64,000 nucleotides of DNA from Microvirga mediterraneensis (GTDB lineage Bacteria > Pseudomonadota > Alphaproteobacteria > Rhizobiales > Beijerinckiaceae), in the NCBI RefSeq assembly GCF_013520865.1, contig NZ_JACDXJ010000001.1, forward strand, positions 868,001-932,000. Reading direction: 5' to 3'. Shown here one piece after another: positions 16,331 to 25,163 of this stretch. Positions within the stretch are counted from its first letter, which is position 1. Each line of letters begins with the position of its first letter. The position numbers and the translations under genes are program-made. The notes below the pieces were generated by a model, which did no database searches, was not told the DNA's origin, and saw only the letters and a program-made list of their open reading frames with translations.

Positions 16331-16888
16331 TCACTGCCTTGAAGGCCAGGGCGGAGAAGCTGCGGTCCGCAGGTTCGTCCCCGTGATCGTTCCGGTCCGT
16401 TTCTGCATCCGGAGCAGGGCAAGCCCGAACAGCGGCAGCAGGATATCCGTGTAGAAGATCACGCCGGCATTGCCGGGCGCGAAGTTGTGCGCCGCGATCA
16501 TCTGCTGCACGTGACCGGCCGCGGCTCCCCAAAGGAAGCAGGCCGGGCCAATGAGGGCGGCGAGGCGCATCCCGTGACCGCCTTTGAACGCCATGAATCC
16601 CACTGCGGAGAACCCGAGGCTGGCGAAGCCGACTTCCTTCTGGAACGGGCTGGTCTGCCACCCGATGAACGCGGCAGCCATCTCGGAGAAGAAGACGTGC
16701 ATGACGAAGTTATAGAAGAAGCTCACTCCGAGCGAAAAGAACAGGAACCACGACAGCAGGGCCTCGACGATCGTCCCGCGATCCCAGGGACGCGGGCGCC
16801 GCAGCAGGGCGATGAGCGATGCCATGAGCCCGACGACGAAGAGCGTCAGCGTGAAATTGCTGAGCAGAAACCTGATCGCCTGTTCCAT
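16331..16888 (-). CDS. DUF6790-like integral membrane protein
   Basis: A 185-residue hydrophobic protein with about five predicted membrane segments (e.g. TLTLFVVGLMASLIALL, and FLFFSLGVSFFYNFVMHVFF). The central stretch AAAFIGWQTSPFQKEVGFA looks like the conserved core of the family I recall as DUF6790, all of unknown function. The C-terminus is short, basic and cytoplasmic. It ends three bases after the regA stop on the opposite strand and is otherwise isolated, so context gives no role. Confidence 0.75.
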   Translation of the reverse strand: MEQAIRFLLSNFTLTLFVVGLMASLIALLRRPRPWDRGTIVEALLSWFLFFSLGVSFFYNFVMHVFFSEMAAAFIGWQTSPFQKEVGFASLGFSAVGFMAFKGGHGMRLAALIGPACFLWGAAAGHVQQMIAAHNFAPGNAGVIFYTDILLPLFGLALLRMQKRTGTITGTNLRTAASPPWPSRQ

Positions 16889-16963
16889 GATCGTCCCGCA
16901 ATCCCCGCCGCCTGCGCGTGAAGCGGATTATGGCCGAGCATGATCCGGCGTAAATCCCCGATT

Positions 16964-16985
16964 GTCATTGCGGGGCCGCAATGAC
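16964..16985. repeat. REP-like palindrome GTCATTGCGG-GG-CCGCAATGAC
   Basis: Ten-base exact arms around GG, between the DUF6790 gene start and the end of mmcB. It has the same GTCAT/ATGAC ends as the element at 2586, pointing to a dispersed intergenic repeat family rather than a gene-specific operator. Confidence 0.55.
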
Positions 16986-17005
16986 CGCATCGCCGTCCTA
17001 AATCC

Positions 17006-17503
17006 TCAAAGCCGCCCGTCCGCGATCCGGTCCGGATCGGCCAGAGTATGCAGCAGGGAAGCGGCCGAATGGGCAAACCGCAGGGTCACGGCCTTGCGGC
17101 GCGCCCCGGCCAGCGGATGATGCGCCGCCTCGCGCATGATGGCCGCACCGAAGCTGTCGGCGACGATCAGGCCGCGATCTTCGGGCAGGATGTCGAAAGG
17201 GAGCGTCTCCGGCACGGCGAAATAGAACCGGTCGCAGAAATCCTCGTAATCCGGCCATTTCCGGTCGGCCCGGAAATCCGCCACGCTCGACTTGATCTCG
17301 ATGATCGTCAGCGCGCCGTCGGGTGCGAGCGCGATGAGATCCGCGCGCCTGCCGTTGGCAAGCGTGAATTCCGGCAAGGTCACATGGCCGAGCTGCGAGA
17401 ACAGGCGGCGCACGCCGCGCTGAATGCCGGCGGCGACGGACGACTGACGGCCGTCGACGGGCAGGACGATGGGGCGGGACAGAATGGCAGGCGAATCGGA
17501 CAT
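17006..17503 (-). CDS. mmcB: MmcB-family DNA repair protein
   Basis: A 165-residue protein of the MmcB family, defined in Caulobacter as a damage-inducible factor for mitomycin C resistance. It has a restriction-endonuclease-like core: RRADLIALAPDGALTIIEIK, with Asp, Glu and Lys in PD-(D/E)xK order, followed by SSVADFRAD and KWPDYEDFCDRFYFAVP, a family signature. Active-site residues are intact, consistent with a nuclease. No LexA box was identified upstream. It follows the TPR gene on the minus strand with a 64-bp gap and may share its transcript. Confidence 0.88.
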   Translation of the reverse strand: MSDSPAILSRPIVLPVDGRQSSVAAGIQRGVRRLFSQLGHVTLPEFTLANGRRADLIALAPDGALTIIEIKSSVADFRADRKWPDYEDFCDRFYFAVPETLPFDILPEDRGLIVADSFGAAIMREAAHHPLAGARRKAVTLRFAHSAASLLHTLADPDRIADGRL

Positions 17504-17567
17504 GGCGCCTAAGGTACGCTCTCGCCGGCAGGCCGCAACGGCTCCATTGTCGCGCTTGCGGCGCGCC

Positions 17568-18122
17568 TTAATGCAGCATCAGATGGTGCGGCGACAGGTT
17601 CTCCAGCATGTCGCGCAGATCGTCCATATGCGGGTTGATCGACAGGGCGATCTGGAAGGCGGCGCGGGCCTCGTTGAGATGGCCGTTGCGCAGGCAGATA
17701 TTGCCGAAGCCCGCGATGGCGCCGAAATGGCGTGGCTCCAGCTGCAGGGTCCGGGCGATGTCGAGCAGGCTGTCCGCGTCGCGCTTCTCGATGGAGGCCA
17801 GGGTCGCCCGCTTGTTCCAGGCTTCCGCCCATTCCGGATGCTTGCCGACCAGATGGTCGAGCAGGGGCCTTGCGGTCTTGAGCGAGCCCGAGCCGATGGC
17901 CTCCACGGCGGCCATCAGGGTCTCCTCGGCCAGGCGATCCTCGTGCGATCCCCACAGCGCCCAGATCTGGTCCTCGATGTCTTCGACCGGACGCGTGGGT
18001 TCGGGCAGGGCCAGCTCCTTGAAGAGCCCCGTGAGGCGGCGCGGCAGATCCGGGCTCGGTGTTCTGTTCGGAACATCGAGGACAGTTTGGAAGACCGAAT
18101 CGAGCGGCAGAGGAGACGTCAT
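17568..18122 (-). CDS. Tetratricopeptide-repeat protein
   Basis: A 184-residue soluble protein. The C-terminal half has tandem TPR helices: AEAWNKRATLASIEKRD, HFGAIAGFGNICLRNGHLNEA and RAAFQIALSINPHMDDLRDML, giving roughly three repeats. The N-terminal 50 residues look flexible and may be a short helical cap. No signal peptide. TPRs act as protein-binding scaffolds; the partner is unknown. Homologous short TPR proteins are common in rhizobia, from memory. It sits upstream of mmcB in the same direction. Confidence 0.8.
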   Translation of the reverse strand: MTSPLPLDSVFQTVLDVPNRTPSPDLPRRLTGLFKELALPEPTRPVEDIEDQIWALWGSHEDRLAEETLMAAVEAIGSGSLKTARPLLDHLVGKHPEWAEAWNKRATLASIEKRDADSLLDIARTLQLEPRHFGAIAGFGNICLRNGHLNEARAAFQIALSINPHMDDLRDMLENLSPHHLMLH

Positions 18123-18543
18123 GGAAAGCCTTACGATCCTCCTTGGAAGGCAGCAGAGCGGGATTCCAAGGGGGGTGACATAGCGTTGAAGCGCGGCGCG
18201 GCGAGAGGGCCGACCGGCAAAGTTTGAAGCGACTGGCCGACGTCGTCGCCTTCCGCCTGTCTCGTGGGATCACCGGCTTAAAGCCCGTGCTCTCGATGGC
18301 CTGAAACGCCGCGCTTTTCCGCATCGCGATGGCCGGCACAAGGCCGGCCACGACGCGGCGGGGATGTCGTCTTATGTGCCTGTTGCAAGCACAGTTCCGG
18401 AGCCCCTTCGTCGACCGCATCCGGCCACCATGTGCCGCAGCGCACTTTTTAACCGCCAGGCTCGTCCCATTCGCCGAAAAATGCTTTAGGTTCCACCTAC
18501 GTTACGTGAAACCCGTTCGTTGGAGTCGTCCTTGGGAGTTGTC
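18123..18543. other. Intergenic region with a GC-rich inverted repeat
   Basis: A 421-bp divergent gap between the TPR gene and the ABC-like gene. It contains TGGCCGGC (18330-18337) and GCCGGCCA (18343-18350) around ACAAG, a form common in dispersed rhizobial repeats. An ORF-like stretch on the plus strand has no credible start or family resemblance. The last 60 bases must hold the promoter of the downstream gene. Confidence 0.4.
18330..18350. repeat. Inverted repeat TGGCCGGC-ACAAG-GCCGGCCA
   Basis: Exact 8-bp arms with a 5-base loop in a non-coding stretch, flanked by CGCGA and CGACG. Resembles the GGCC-type extragenic palindromes of Hyphomicrobiales; copy number in the genome cannot be judged from this window. 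Confidence 0.45.
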
Positions 18544-21078
18544 GTGGAGCGCGATCCGCTGCGCCTGGCGTGGAAAACATCTCCTTTTCGCCATCTCGTC
18601 GGATTTGGTCTTCTGGCCCTGGCCGGCCTTCTGATCCTCGTGGGATTCCACCTCGTGCACGACGTCGTCGACCGTGCGACCGGGGGAGCGGGCGGCTGGG
18701 ACGCACCGGCATCCTTCCTGCGGATAGCCATCGCGCCGCCGGCCGGTCTCCGGCCCGATCCCATCGTCCTGTTCCCCGGCATCCTGCTGGGCCCCGAGGC
18801 CTTCGCGGTGGCCTCGATCGCCGGCATCCTGCTCGTTCCCCTTCTCCTCGGCCTCATCCTGGTCGGCTTCGAATGGCTGGTGGTCGGTATCGGCCTGAGG
18901 ATGCTCATGAAAACCCAGTCGGCCGCCCTCGACGTGATTCTCAAGGTGCCGTCCGCTTCCCATGACGAGATCGCCATGGTGACTGCGCTGGCGGGCCGTG
19001 GACTGGCGCGGGAAAGCGGCGTCCTGGGCGCGAGCCTGCTCATGCCGGTGAAGCTGGGTGGCATGATCGGGCTTGCCTGCGCCTATGTGTTCGTCATGGA
19101 CTGGCATTTGGGCGCCACCCTGGCGGTGGTCCTGGCATTGGGCGCCATCGCGAGCGCCCGCCGTTCCCTGCTGCGGTTCGATGCCACCGCCGCCCGGCAC
19201 CGGGAGGGCGACGAGGCCGAGACCGTGTTCGAGGATCTGGAGCACCGCATCCCGGCGCTGCGCGCCCACGGCACGACCCCCTACGAGCGGAACCGGGTGC
19301 GCGAGGCGCTGGCGCTGAGCCATCGGCCGGTGATGCGGTGGGAATACCGCCTGGCGCTGGCCGAGGCGGCCTCCGCGGCCGTGCTCATGGTCGCCCCCCT
19401 GTCGATCCTGGCTCTCGGTGCGTGGTTCTCGCAGGAGCGCCCCATCACGGCCGGAACGGTGGCCGCCTGCGTCCTCGCGGCGGCGCTGGCCGCCTACGGG
19501 ACGCGGGAGGTGGTCCAGTGGCACCGGCTCACCTTGCGGGCGCGGGCGCTGCTCATCGATCTCGGCAAGGGCCTGGGGCCGCTGAAGCTGCGCGCGGCCC
19601 TGAAGGGCAAGGCCGTCCTGCCCGACAGCGGCGCACTCGTGGCCAAAGGAGTCTCGGCCTACGATCCCGCCAGCGGCGCGCGGGTGACTTCGGTCAACCT
19701 GAACATCGCCTTCCCGTCCCACGTGGCCCTGGTCGGCGACGGGGATGCGGGGCCACGGCTGCTCGCGGCGCTCATGAGCGGCCAGATTCCGCCCTCCTTC
19801 GGCCATCTCACCTATGGCGGCGTCGAGCTCTCGGCCGCCGATCCGGTCGAACGCAGCCGGCGCATCGCCTTCACGGGCAACACGGTGCTGATCGAGGGCA
19901 GCTTGCGGGACAACCTGCTCTACGGCGCCTCGGGCCCGGAGAGCGAACTCAAGCACCGTCTCTCCGAAGCCATCGGGGTCGCGGGCCTCGACCGCCTGAC
20001 TCATGCCCGCGGCCTGTCCGGAACCATCGATCCGGGACAGGAGCCGAAACTGGCCGCCGCCATCGTGGAAGCGCGCCGCGCCGTGCAGGCGGCGCTCGCC
20101 GCCGATGCGCTCGACCGCTTCGTCGATCCCTTCAGCGCCACGCGCTACAACCGCTATGCGACGATCGGCGAGAACCTGTTGTTCGGAAAGCCCATCGGCG
20201 ATTCCTTCCAGGAGGACCGCCTGTCGAGCCACCCCTTCGTCCGGGCGATCCTGGAAGCCAACGAGCTGACCAAGCCGCTGGCCCGAATGGGGCTGTCGAT
20301 CGCCACGAGCATGATCGAGATCTTCTCCGACATCCCGGACGGGTCGCCGCTCTTCGAGCGCTTCTCGTTCTTTTCGGCGGCGGATCGCCCTTATTTCCAG
20401 GACCTCGTCGACCGCAGGAACGAGCAGCGGCGCAGCGACCAGACCTCGCGGGACCGGGAGCGCCTGATCGGCCTTGCCCTGCGCTACAACGAGAGCCGGC
20501 ATCGCTTGGGTCTGCTCGAATCCTCCATGGAAGAGCAGATTCTCGTCGCCCGGGCGGATTTCGCCCGGATGCTGCCGGTGAGCCTGAAATCCTCGATCGA
20601 GTTCTACGACGAGGAGCGCTTCTGTGCGGCGGCCAGCATCCAGGACAACCTGCTCTTCGGGCGCATCGCGGCCGATCAGGCCGGCGCCCTCGCGTCCGTG
20701 CAGGAGGTGACGCGCCGCGTGCTGACGCAGCGGGGCCTCGACGGCGAGGTCTCGCGCATCGGGCTCGACACGCCGGTGGATCCGCAGGGCGACGACCTCA
20801 CCTTGAGCGAAGTGGCCGCCGTCGATCTGGTGCGGGGCCTCGTGCGCCGGCCGAGCATCCTGGTGGTGCAGCGCGCGCTCGACGGCCTGTCGGGTCCCGC
20901 CGCCGACCGGCTCGTCACCAACCTGCGCCGCGCCTTCGTCGGGCGCGGGCTCATCCTCGTCACCCCGTCGATCTCACCGTCGATGGATCAACCGCCCTTC
21001 GACGCGGTTATCCATTTCGAGCGGGGCGAGCCGGTGGTGGATCGCCGCACCAGGCCTCTCGAGGCGCTGAGTGCGTGA
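18544..21078 (+). CDS. ABC-exporter-like membrane protein with degenerate nucleotide-binding domain
   Basis: An 844-residue protein built like a type I ABC exporter: six hydrophobic segments within about residues 15-330, then an ATPase-like domain from about 355. Yet every catalytic motif is broken. The P-loop position reads VGDGDAGPRLL (about 397), without the GK(S/T). The Q-loop region reads AFTGNTVLIEGSLRDN without Gln. The signature reads LTLSEVAAV instead of LSGGQ, Walker B reads ILVVQRAL without Asp-Glu, and the H-loop reads LVTPSIS. The post-Q-loop motif (D/E)NLL(Y/F)G appears three times (about 457, 543 and 700), and about 150 residues of charged, probably coiled-coil sequence separate the second and third. 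GTG 18544 follows GGGAG; a TTG at 18520 is possible. It is probably a non-transporting scaffold or sensor (inference). Confidence 0.75.
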   Translation: MERDPLRLAWKTSPFRHLVGFGLLALAGLLILVGFHLVHDVVDRATGGAGGWDAPASFLRIAIAPPAGLRPDPIVLFPGILLGPEAFAVASIAGILLVPLLLGLILVGFEWLVVGIGLRMLMKTQSAALDVILKVPSASHDEIAMVTALAGRGLARESGVLGASLLMPVKLGGMIGLACAYVFVMDWHLGATLAVVLALGAIASARRSLLRFDATAARHREGDEAETVFEDLEHRIPALRAHGTTPYERNRVREALALSHRPVMRWEYRLALAEAASAAVLMVAPLSILALGAWFSQERPITAGTVAACVLAAALAAYGTREVVQWHRLTLRARALLIDLGKGLGPLKLRAALKGKAVLPDSGALVAKGVSAYDPASGARVTSVNLNIAFPSHVALVGDGDAGPRLLAALMSGQIPPSFGHLTYGGVELSAADPVERSRRIAFTGNTVLIEGSLRDNLLYGASGPESELKHRLSEAIGVAGLDRLTHARGLSGTIDPGQEPKLAAAIVEARRAVQAALAADALDRFVDPFSATRYNRYATIGENLLFGKPIGDSFQEDRLSSHPFVRAILEANELTKPLARMGLSIATSMIEIFSDIPDGSPLFERFSFFSAADRPYFQDLVDRRNEQRRSDQTSRDRERLIGLALRYNESRHRLGLLESSMEEQILVARADFARMLPVSLKSSIEFYDEERFCAAASIQDNLLFGRIAADQAGALASVQEVTRRVLTQRGLDGEVSRIGLDTPVDPQGDDLTLSEVAAVDLVRGLVRRPSILVVQRALDGLSGPAADRLVTNLRRAFVGRGLILVTPSISPSMDQPPFDAVIHFERGEPVVDRRTRPLEALSA

Positions 21079-21122
21079 TATATTTACCTTGACCTGCCGT
21101 CCCGCTCGGGGGCAGCTTGTCG

Positions 21123-21140
21123 ATGTGCGCTAGCGCACAT
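21123..21140. promoter_or_regulatory. Perfect 18-bp palindrome upstream of the MBL-fold gene
   Basis: ATGTGCGCTAGCGCACAT is its own reverse complement without any loop, 33 bases before the MBL start and 45 bases after the ABC-like stop. Loop-free symmetry suggests binding of a dimeric regulator rather than a terminator. Confidence 0.45.
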
Positions 21141-21172
21141 AAGCAGGGTTTTCGATTGGTCATGATCCTGAA

Positions 21173-22111
21173 ATGGTAAGGCGTGTTGCATCCTCTGACG
21201 CGTTGCGGGTCCGGTTTTGGGGCATACGCGGCTCCACCTGCGCATCCGGCCCCCAATTCGTCGAGTTCGGCTCGCACACGCCGTGCGTCGAGGTTCGATG
21301 CGGAGACCGCCTGTTCATCCTCGATGCGGGAACCGGTCTCTCCGCTCTCGGCACCGAAATCGGCGCCGCCGCGCCCGAGAAGATCGACATTCTCCTCAGC
21401 CATCTTCATCTCGACCACATCAGCGGCCTTCCCTTCTTCAAGCCTGCGCTTCTCTCAAAGGAGCGGGTGATCCGCACTTATTGCGGCCATCTGGAAGGGG
21501 AGAGCGCGATGGAGCCCCTGAACCGCATCTTCGCCCCGCCGCTCTTTCCCGTGCGCCTCGGCCAGCTTCCCGCCCGGTTCGAGCACCACGGCTTCAGAGC
21601 GGGCGAGCCCCTCGTCCTCGACGACGGAACACGGATCGACACTCACCTCCTGAACCATCCCGGCGGAGCCACGGGCTTCCGCATCAGCCACCGGGGCCGC
21701 AGCATCTGCTACATCAGCGACGTGGAGCACAGCGACCCCTGGCCCGATCCGAGCCTCGCTGATTTCGTGCGCGGCACCGACCTGATGGTCTTCGACGGCA
21801 TGTTCTCCGACGCCGAATATTCCTATTGCCGCGGCTGGGGCCATTCCACCTGGCAGAAGGGCGTCGAGCTGGCGCAGAGCGCCGGTGTGAAGGCGCTGGC
21901 GATCTTCCACCTCTATCCCGGTCACGACGACGCCTTCCTGAAAGCCGCCGAGGCCGAGATGAAGGCCGTCATGCCCACGGCCTTCATGGCCCGCGAGCGC
22001 CAGTGCTTCGCTTTCGAGCCGCTGGAAGACGACCTGGACGCGACCTGCCCGGAACCTCCGGCGAAAGCCGAAGAGACACGTCCCGCTTCCCTGAAGGATT
22101 TCGCGACCTGA
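21173..22111 (+). CDS. MBL-fold metallo-hydrolase (cyclic-phosphodiesterase-like)
   Basis: A 312-residue metallo-beta-lactamase-fold hydrolase. Opening strand VRFWGIRGST and TPCVEV match the subgroup annotated as 3',5'-cyclic-nucleotide or cyclic phosphoribosyl phosphodiesterases. Metal ligands are visible: H77-L-H79-L-D81-H82, His in NHPGGATGF, Asp in ISDVEH and the final His in FHLYPGHDD. No signal peptide, so cytoplasmic. The C-terminal 40 residues are polar and probably disordered. It follows the pseudo-ABC gene in the same direction with a 94-bp gap containing an 18-bp palindrome, so shared control is possible but unproven. Confidence 0.85.
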   Translation: MVRRVASSDALRVRFWGIRGSTCASGPQFVEFGSHTPCVEVRCGDRLFILDAGTGLSALGTEIGAAAPEKIDILLSHLHLDHISGLPFFKPALLSKERVIRTYCGHLEGESAMEPLNRIFAPPLFPVRLGQLPARFEHHGFRAGEPLVLDDGTRIDTHLLNHPGGATGFRISHRGRSICYISDVEHSDPWPDPSLADFVRGTDLMVFDGMFSDAEYSYCRGWGHSTWQKGVELAQSAGVKALAIFHLYPGHDDAFLKAAEAEMKAVMPTAFMARERQCFAFEPLEDDLDATCPEPPAKAEETRPASLKDFAT

Positions 22112-22202
22112 AGCCCGCGCCCGGCGCGGTTTCCCTGAACGGGTCTCCCCTTTCACGAAAAATGTTTTAAGGTGCCGGCCACTTCATCAGGCAGGCCTTT
22201 TC

Positions 22203-23210
22203 ATGTCAGCTCCCATCCTTGTCACCGGTGCGGCCGGCTTCATCGGCTTCCACGTGGCGCAGCGGCTTCTGGCCGACGGCCATCAGGTGGTCGGGGTCGA
22301 CAGCTTCACGCCCTATTACGACGTGAGCCTGAAGGAAGCCCGCTTCGGCAAGCTGACCCCGCACAACACCTTTCTAGGCGAGCGCCTGGATCTCGCGGAC
22401 GCCGAGGCGACCCGCGACCTGTTTCAGCGCCATCGCTTCGGGCGGGTGATCCATCTCGCGGCCCAGCCGGGCGTACGCTTCGTCGATCCGCACCCCTATG
22501 CGGCGTCGAACCTCGTCGGCTTCATGAACATGCTGGAAGCCTGCCGCCACGGCGGTATCGGGCACCTCGTCTATGCCTCGTCGAGCTCGGTCTACGGGGC
22601 CAACCGCAAGCTGCCCTTCTCCGAGCACGACAGCGCCGACCATCCGATCAGTCTCTATGCCGCCACGAAGAAGGCCAACGAGATGATGGCGCATTCCTAT
22701 GCCTATCTCTTCGGGCTGCCCTGCACGGCCCTGCGCTTCTTCACCGTCTACGGCCCCTGGGGCCGGCCCGACATGGCGGTCTACAAGTTCACCCATGCCA
22801 TCGCCGAGGGCCAGGAGATCCAGGTCGCCCACGCGGGACGGGTCTGGCGCGACTTCACTTACGTGGACGATATCGTGGAGGGGATCGTGCGGCTGGTCGA
22901 CCGGGTGCCCGCGCCCGATCCGGCCTGGAATTCCGTGAATCCCGATCCGGCCACAGGCCCCGCGCCGCACCGGGTCTACAACATCGGCAACGACAGCCCG
23001 GAAGAGGTGAACCGCCTGATCGCGATCATCGAGGATGCGCTCGGCAGGAAAGCGAAGCGCGTGGACGTGCCGCTTCCACCCGGCGACGTGCTGGAGACGC
23101 GCGCGGACGTGACGGATCTGCGCCGCGACGTGGGCTTCGCGCCCGCGACGTCGCTGGAGGAAGGTATCAGGCGCTTCGTGGCCTGGTACCGCGACTATCA
23201 CGGGGCGTAG
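22203..23210 (+). CDS. NAD-dependent epimerase, UDP-glucuronate 4-epimerase type
   Basis: A 335-residue extended short-chain dehydrogenase. The Rossmann motif is TGAAGFIG (about 8-15). The family's LAAQPGVRFVDPHPYAASN, SSSSVYG and catalytic YAATK motifs are present, followed by TALRFFTVYGPWGRPDMA, characteristic of UDP-glucuronate (or UDP-GlcNAcA) 4-epimerases such as LspL. It would convert UDP-GlcA to UDP-GalA for LPS core or capsule. Its stop is one base before the ATG of the Und-P sugar transferase gene, indicating an operon with the next two genes. Confidence 0.9.
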   Translation: MSAPILVTGAAGFIGFHVAQRLLADGHQVVGVDSFTPYYDVSLKEARFGKLTPHNTFLGERLDLADAEATRDLFQRHRFGRVIHLAAQPGVRFVDPHPYAASNLVGFMNMLEACRHGGIGHLVYASSSSVYGANRKLPFSEHDSADHPISLYAATKKANEMMAHSYAYLFGLPCTALRFFTVYGPWGRPDMAVYKFTHAIAEGQEIQVAHAGRVWRDFTYVDDIVEGIVRLVDRVPAPDPAWNSVNPDPATGPAPHRVYNIGNDSPEEVNRLIAIIEDALGRKAKRVDVPLPPGDVLETRADVTDLRRDVGFAPATSLEEGIRRFVAWYRDYHGA

Positions 23211-23211
23211 G

Positions 23212-24225
23212 ATGATTGTCGTCTTCGCCCTCGTTGCCGCGACGTTTCTGTCGACCGTTCTCATCCTTGCTTTGAAACCCCTGCTCATCCGTTATGCGCT
23301 GGCGCGGCCGAATGCGCGGTCGAGCCATAAGGCACCGACACCTCAGGGTGGAGGCATCGCGGTTCTGGCTGCGACTCTTTCCGTCGTGGGTTTCTCGTCG
23401 CTCTGGCTTGTGTTTCCCGTCACCTATTTCCTGCTCGTCGCAGCTGCAGCCATCGCATTCGCTGTTCTGGGAACGGCTGACGACATCCGGCCGCTGCCGG
23501 CATGGATCCGTCTCGTTCTGCAATTCATCGTTGTCGCCGCGGTCATTTTTGAACCAGGGATCCGGATTCTTCCGGAGCCCGTTCCATTAGCTGTCGAACG
23601 GATTCTCCTCATCATAGGCGGCGTCTGGTTCGTCAACCTCGTCAACTTCATGGACGGGCTGGACTGGATCTCTGTCGCAGAAATGGTCCCGATCACCGCG
23701 TTCATCGCAGGTTTGGGGCTGATCGGCGTCCTGCCCATGTGGATCGCGGTTCTTGCAGCGGCGCTTTGCGGCGCACTGCTCGGCTTCGCGCCCTTCAACA
23801 AGCCCGTCGCCCGGCTCTTCCTCGGCGATGTCGGCTCGCTTTCGATCGGCCTCCTCGTCGGCTGGATGCTGCTGCAGCTCGCCGGAACCGGGGCACTCGC
23901 GGCGGCGCTCCTGCTGCCGCTCTATTACCTCATGGACGCGACCATCACCCTGCTGCGCCGCCTCGCGCGGCGTGAAAAGGTGTGGGAGGCGCATCGCAGC
24001 CATTTCTACCAGAAGGCCACGGACAACGGCTTCTCCGTCCTCCAGGTCAACGCCCATGTTTTCGGCCTCAACCTTGTTTTGGCCGGTCTCGCCGCTATGA
24101 CCCTTGTCTGGCCCTCGGGCGTGGCGCAGGTCGCGGCGCTTAGCCTCGGCGCCATTCTCGTCGGCCTGGTTCTCAGGCGTTTCTCGCGTCCCCGCGTGTC
24201 AGTATCCTTGGAGGTTTCCCGATGA
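23212..24225 (+). CDS. Undecaprenyl-phosphate sugar-1-phosphate transferase (WecA/WbpL/WreU-like)
   Basis: A 337-residue polytopic inner-membrane enzyme of glycosyltransferase family 4 (MraY/WecA/WbpL). Membrane helices cover most of the length. Cytoplasmic-loop motifs are present in order: KAPTPQGGG (about 41-49), ADDIR, NFMDGLDW, FLGDVGS and the terminal His-rich EAHRSHFYQ loop, with the Asp residues that bind Mg2+ and the lipid carrier. It would transfer a HexNAc-1-phosphate (QuiNAc or its 4-keto precursor in the WreU/WbpL type) to undecaprenyl phosphate to start O-antigen or capsule synthesis. It overlaps the next gene by four bases (ATGA). Confidence 0.9.
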   Translation: MIVVFALVAATFLSTVLILALKPLLIRYALARPNARSSHKAPTPQGGGIAVLAATLSVVGFSSLWLVFPVTYFLLVAAAAIAFAVLGTADDIRPLPAWIRLVLQFIVVAAVIFEPGIRILPEPVPLAVERILLIIGGVWFVNLVNFMDGLDWISVAEMVPITAFIAGLGLIGVLPMWIAVLAAALCGALLGFAPFNKPVARLFLGDVGSLSIGLLVGWMLLQLAGTGALAAALLLPLYYLMDATITLLRRLARREKVWEAHRSHFYQKATDNGFSVLQVNAHVFGLNLVLAGLAAMTLVWPSGVAQVAALSLGAILVGLVLRRFSRPRVSVSLEVSR

Positions 24226-25163
24226 ATGCACCCTTGATTGCCCTGACCGGCGCCACGGGTTTCATCGGACGACATCTCCTGAACGAACTGCCCCGGCGCG
24301 GCTACCGGGTCCGGGTGCTGCTGCGCCGGCCGTCCGAGGTGCCCGCCGGCGCGTCGAGCGCGGTGATCGGCGACATCGCCTCCCCGCACAACATGGCGGC
24401 GGCGTTGCGCGACGTGGACATGGTGATCCACTCGGCGGGGCTCGCCCATGCCATGTCGGGGCGGCCGGAGGACGATTACCGGACCATCAACACCGAGGCG
24501 ACCGTGAAGCTCGCCCAGGCGGCCGAGCGGGCAGGCGTCAAGCGCTTCGTGTTCCTCTCCTCGATCCGGGCCCAGACCGGCCCGACCGCCGAGGGCGTCC
24601 TGACCGAGGAGCGGGAGCCGCGCCCCACCGATCCTTACGGCCGCTCGAAGCTCGAAGCCGAGCGGGGCCTCTCCGCCCTCGGGCTCGACTGGACGGCCCT
24701 TCGCCCCGCGCTCGTCTACGGCCCCGGCGTGAAGGGCAACATGGCGGCGCTCCTGCGGCTGGCGCAATCGCCCTGGCCCCTACCGCTGGGCGGCCTGAGC
24801 GCCAAACGGTCCCTTCTCGCCCTCGACAATCTCACCGAGGCCGTGGACACGGTCCTGCGCGCGCAGGGCTCCTTAAGGCGCCCCTTCATCGTGGCCGATC
24901 CGGAGCCGGTGACGATCCCCGAGATCGTCGCGGCTCTGCGCAGCGGGTTCGGACGTGGGCCCGGGCTCGTCCCGGTGCCGTCGTTCATCCTGCGGGGGGC
25001 GGCCGCCCTCACGGGCCGGAACGAGGCCTATGAGCGGCTGGCGGGGGCGCTGATCGCGAGCCCCGAAGCCTTGCGGCAACTTGGGTGGCGGCCGGTCAGC
25101 TCGACGCGAGACGCGCTTGCTGAACTGGCACGGCAGGCTGGGGCGCAGGCTTCCGGCGCTTGA
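24222..25163 (+). CDS. NAD(P)-dependent sugar epimerase/4-ketoreductase (WreQ/WbpV-like)
   Basis: A 313-residue extended SDR protein: Rossmann TGATGFIGRHLL at the N-terminus, HSAGLAHAMSGRPEDDY, FLSSIRAQTG and the catalytic YGRSK. This matches the group that includes Rhizobium WreQ and Pseudomonas WbpV/WbpK, which reduce the UDP-4-keto-6-deoxy sugar to UDP-QuiNAc or UDP-FucNAc. The overlap with the transferase gene (ATGA) and the neighbouring 4,6-dehydratase support that step. The last 68 bases overlap, antisense, the end of the dehydratase gene. Confidence 0.85.
   Translation: MNAPLIALTGATGFIGRHLLNELPRRGYRVRVLLRRPSEVPAGASSAVIGDIASPHNMAAALRDVDMVIHSAGLAHAMSGRPEDDYRTINTEATVKLAQAAERAGVKRFVFLSSIRAQTGPTAEGVLTEEREPRPTDPYGRSKLEAERGLSALGLDWTALRPALVYGPGVKGNMAALLRLAQSPWPLPLGGLSAKRSLLALDNLTEAVDTVLRAQGSLRRPFIVADPEPVTIPEIVAALRSGFGRGPGLVPVPSFILRGAAALTGRNEAYERLAGALIASPEALRQLGWRPVSSTRDALAELARQAGAQASGA

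Noticed and set aside
18502..20502. 666-codon open frame on the minus strand, opposite the ABC-like gene
   Set aside because: Shadow frame with Gln/Arg/His/Gly bias; the plus-strand frame has recognisable exporter architecture and an SD.
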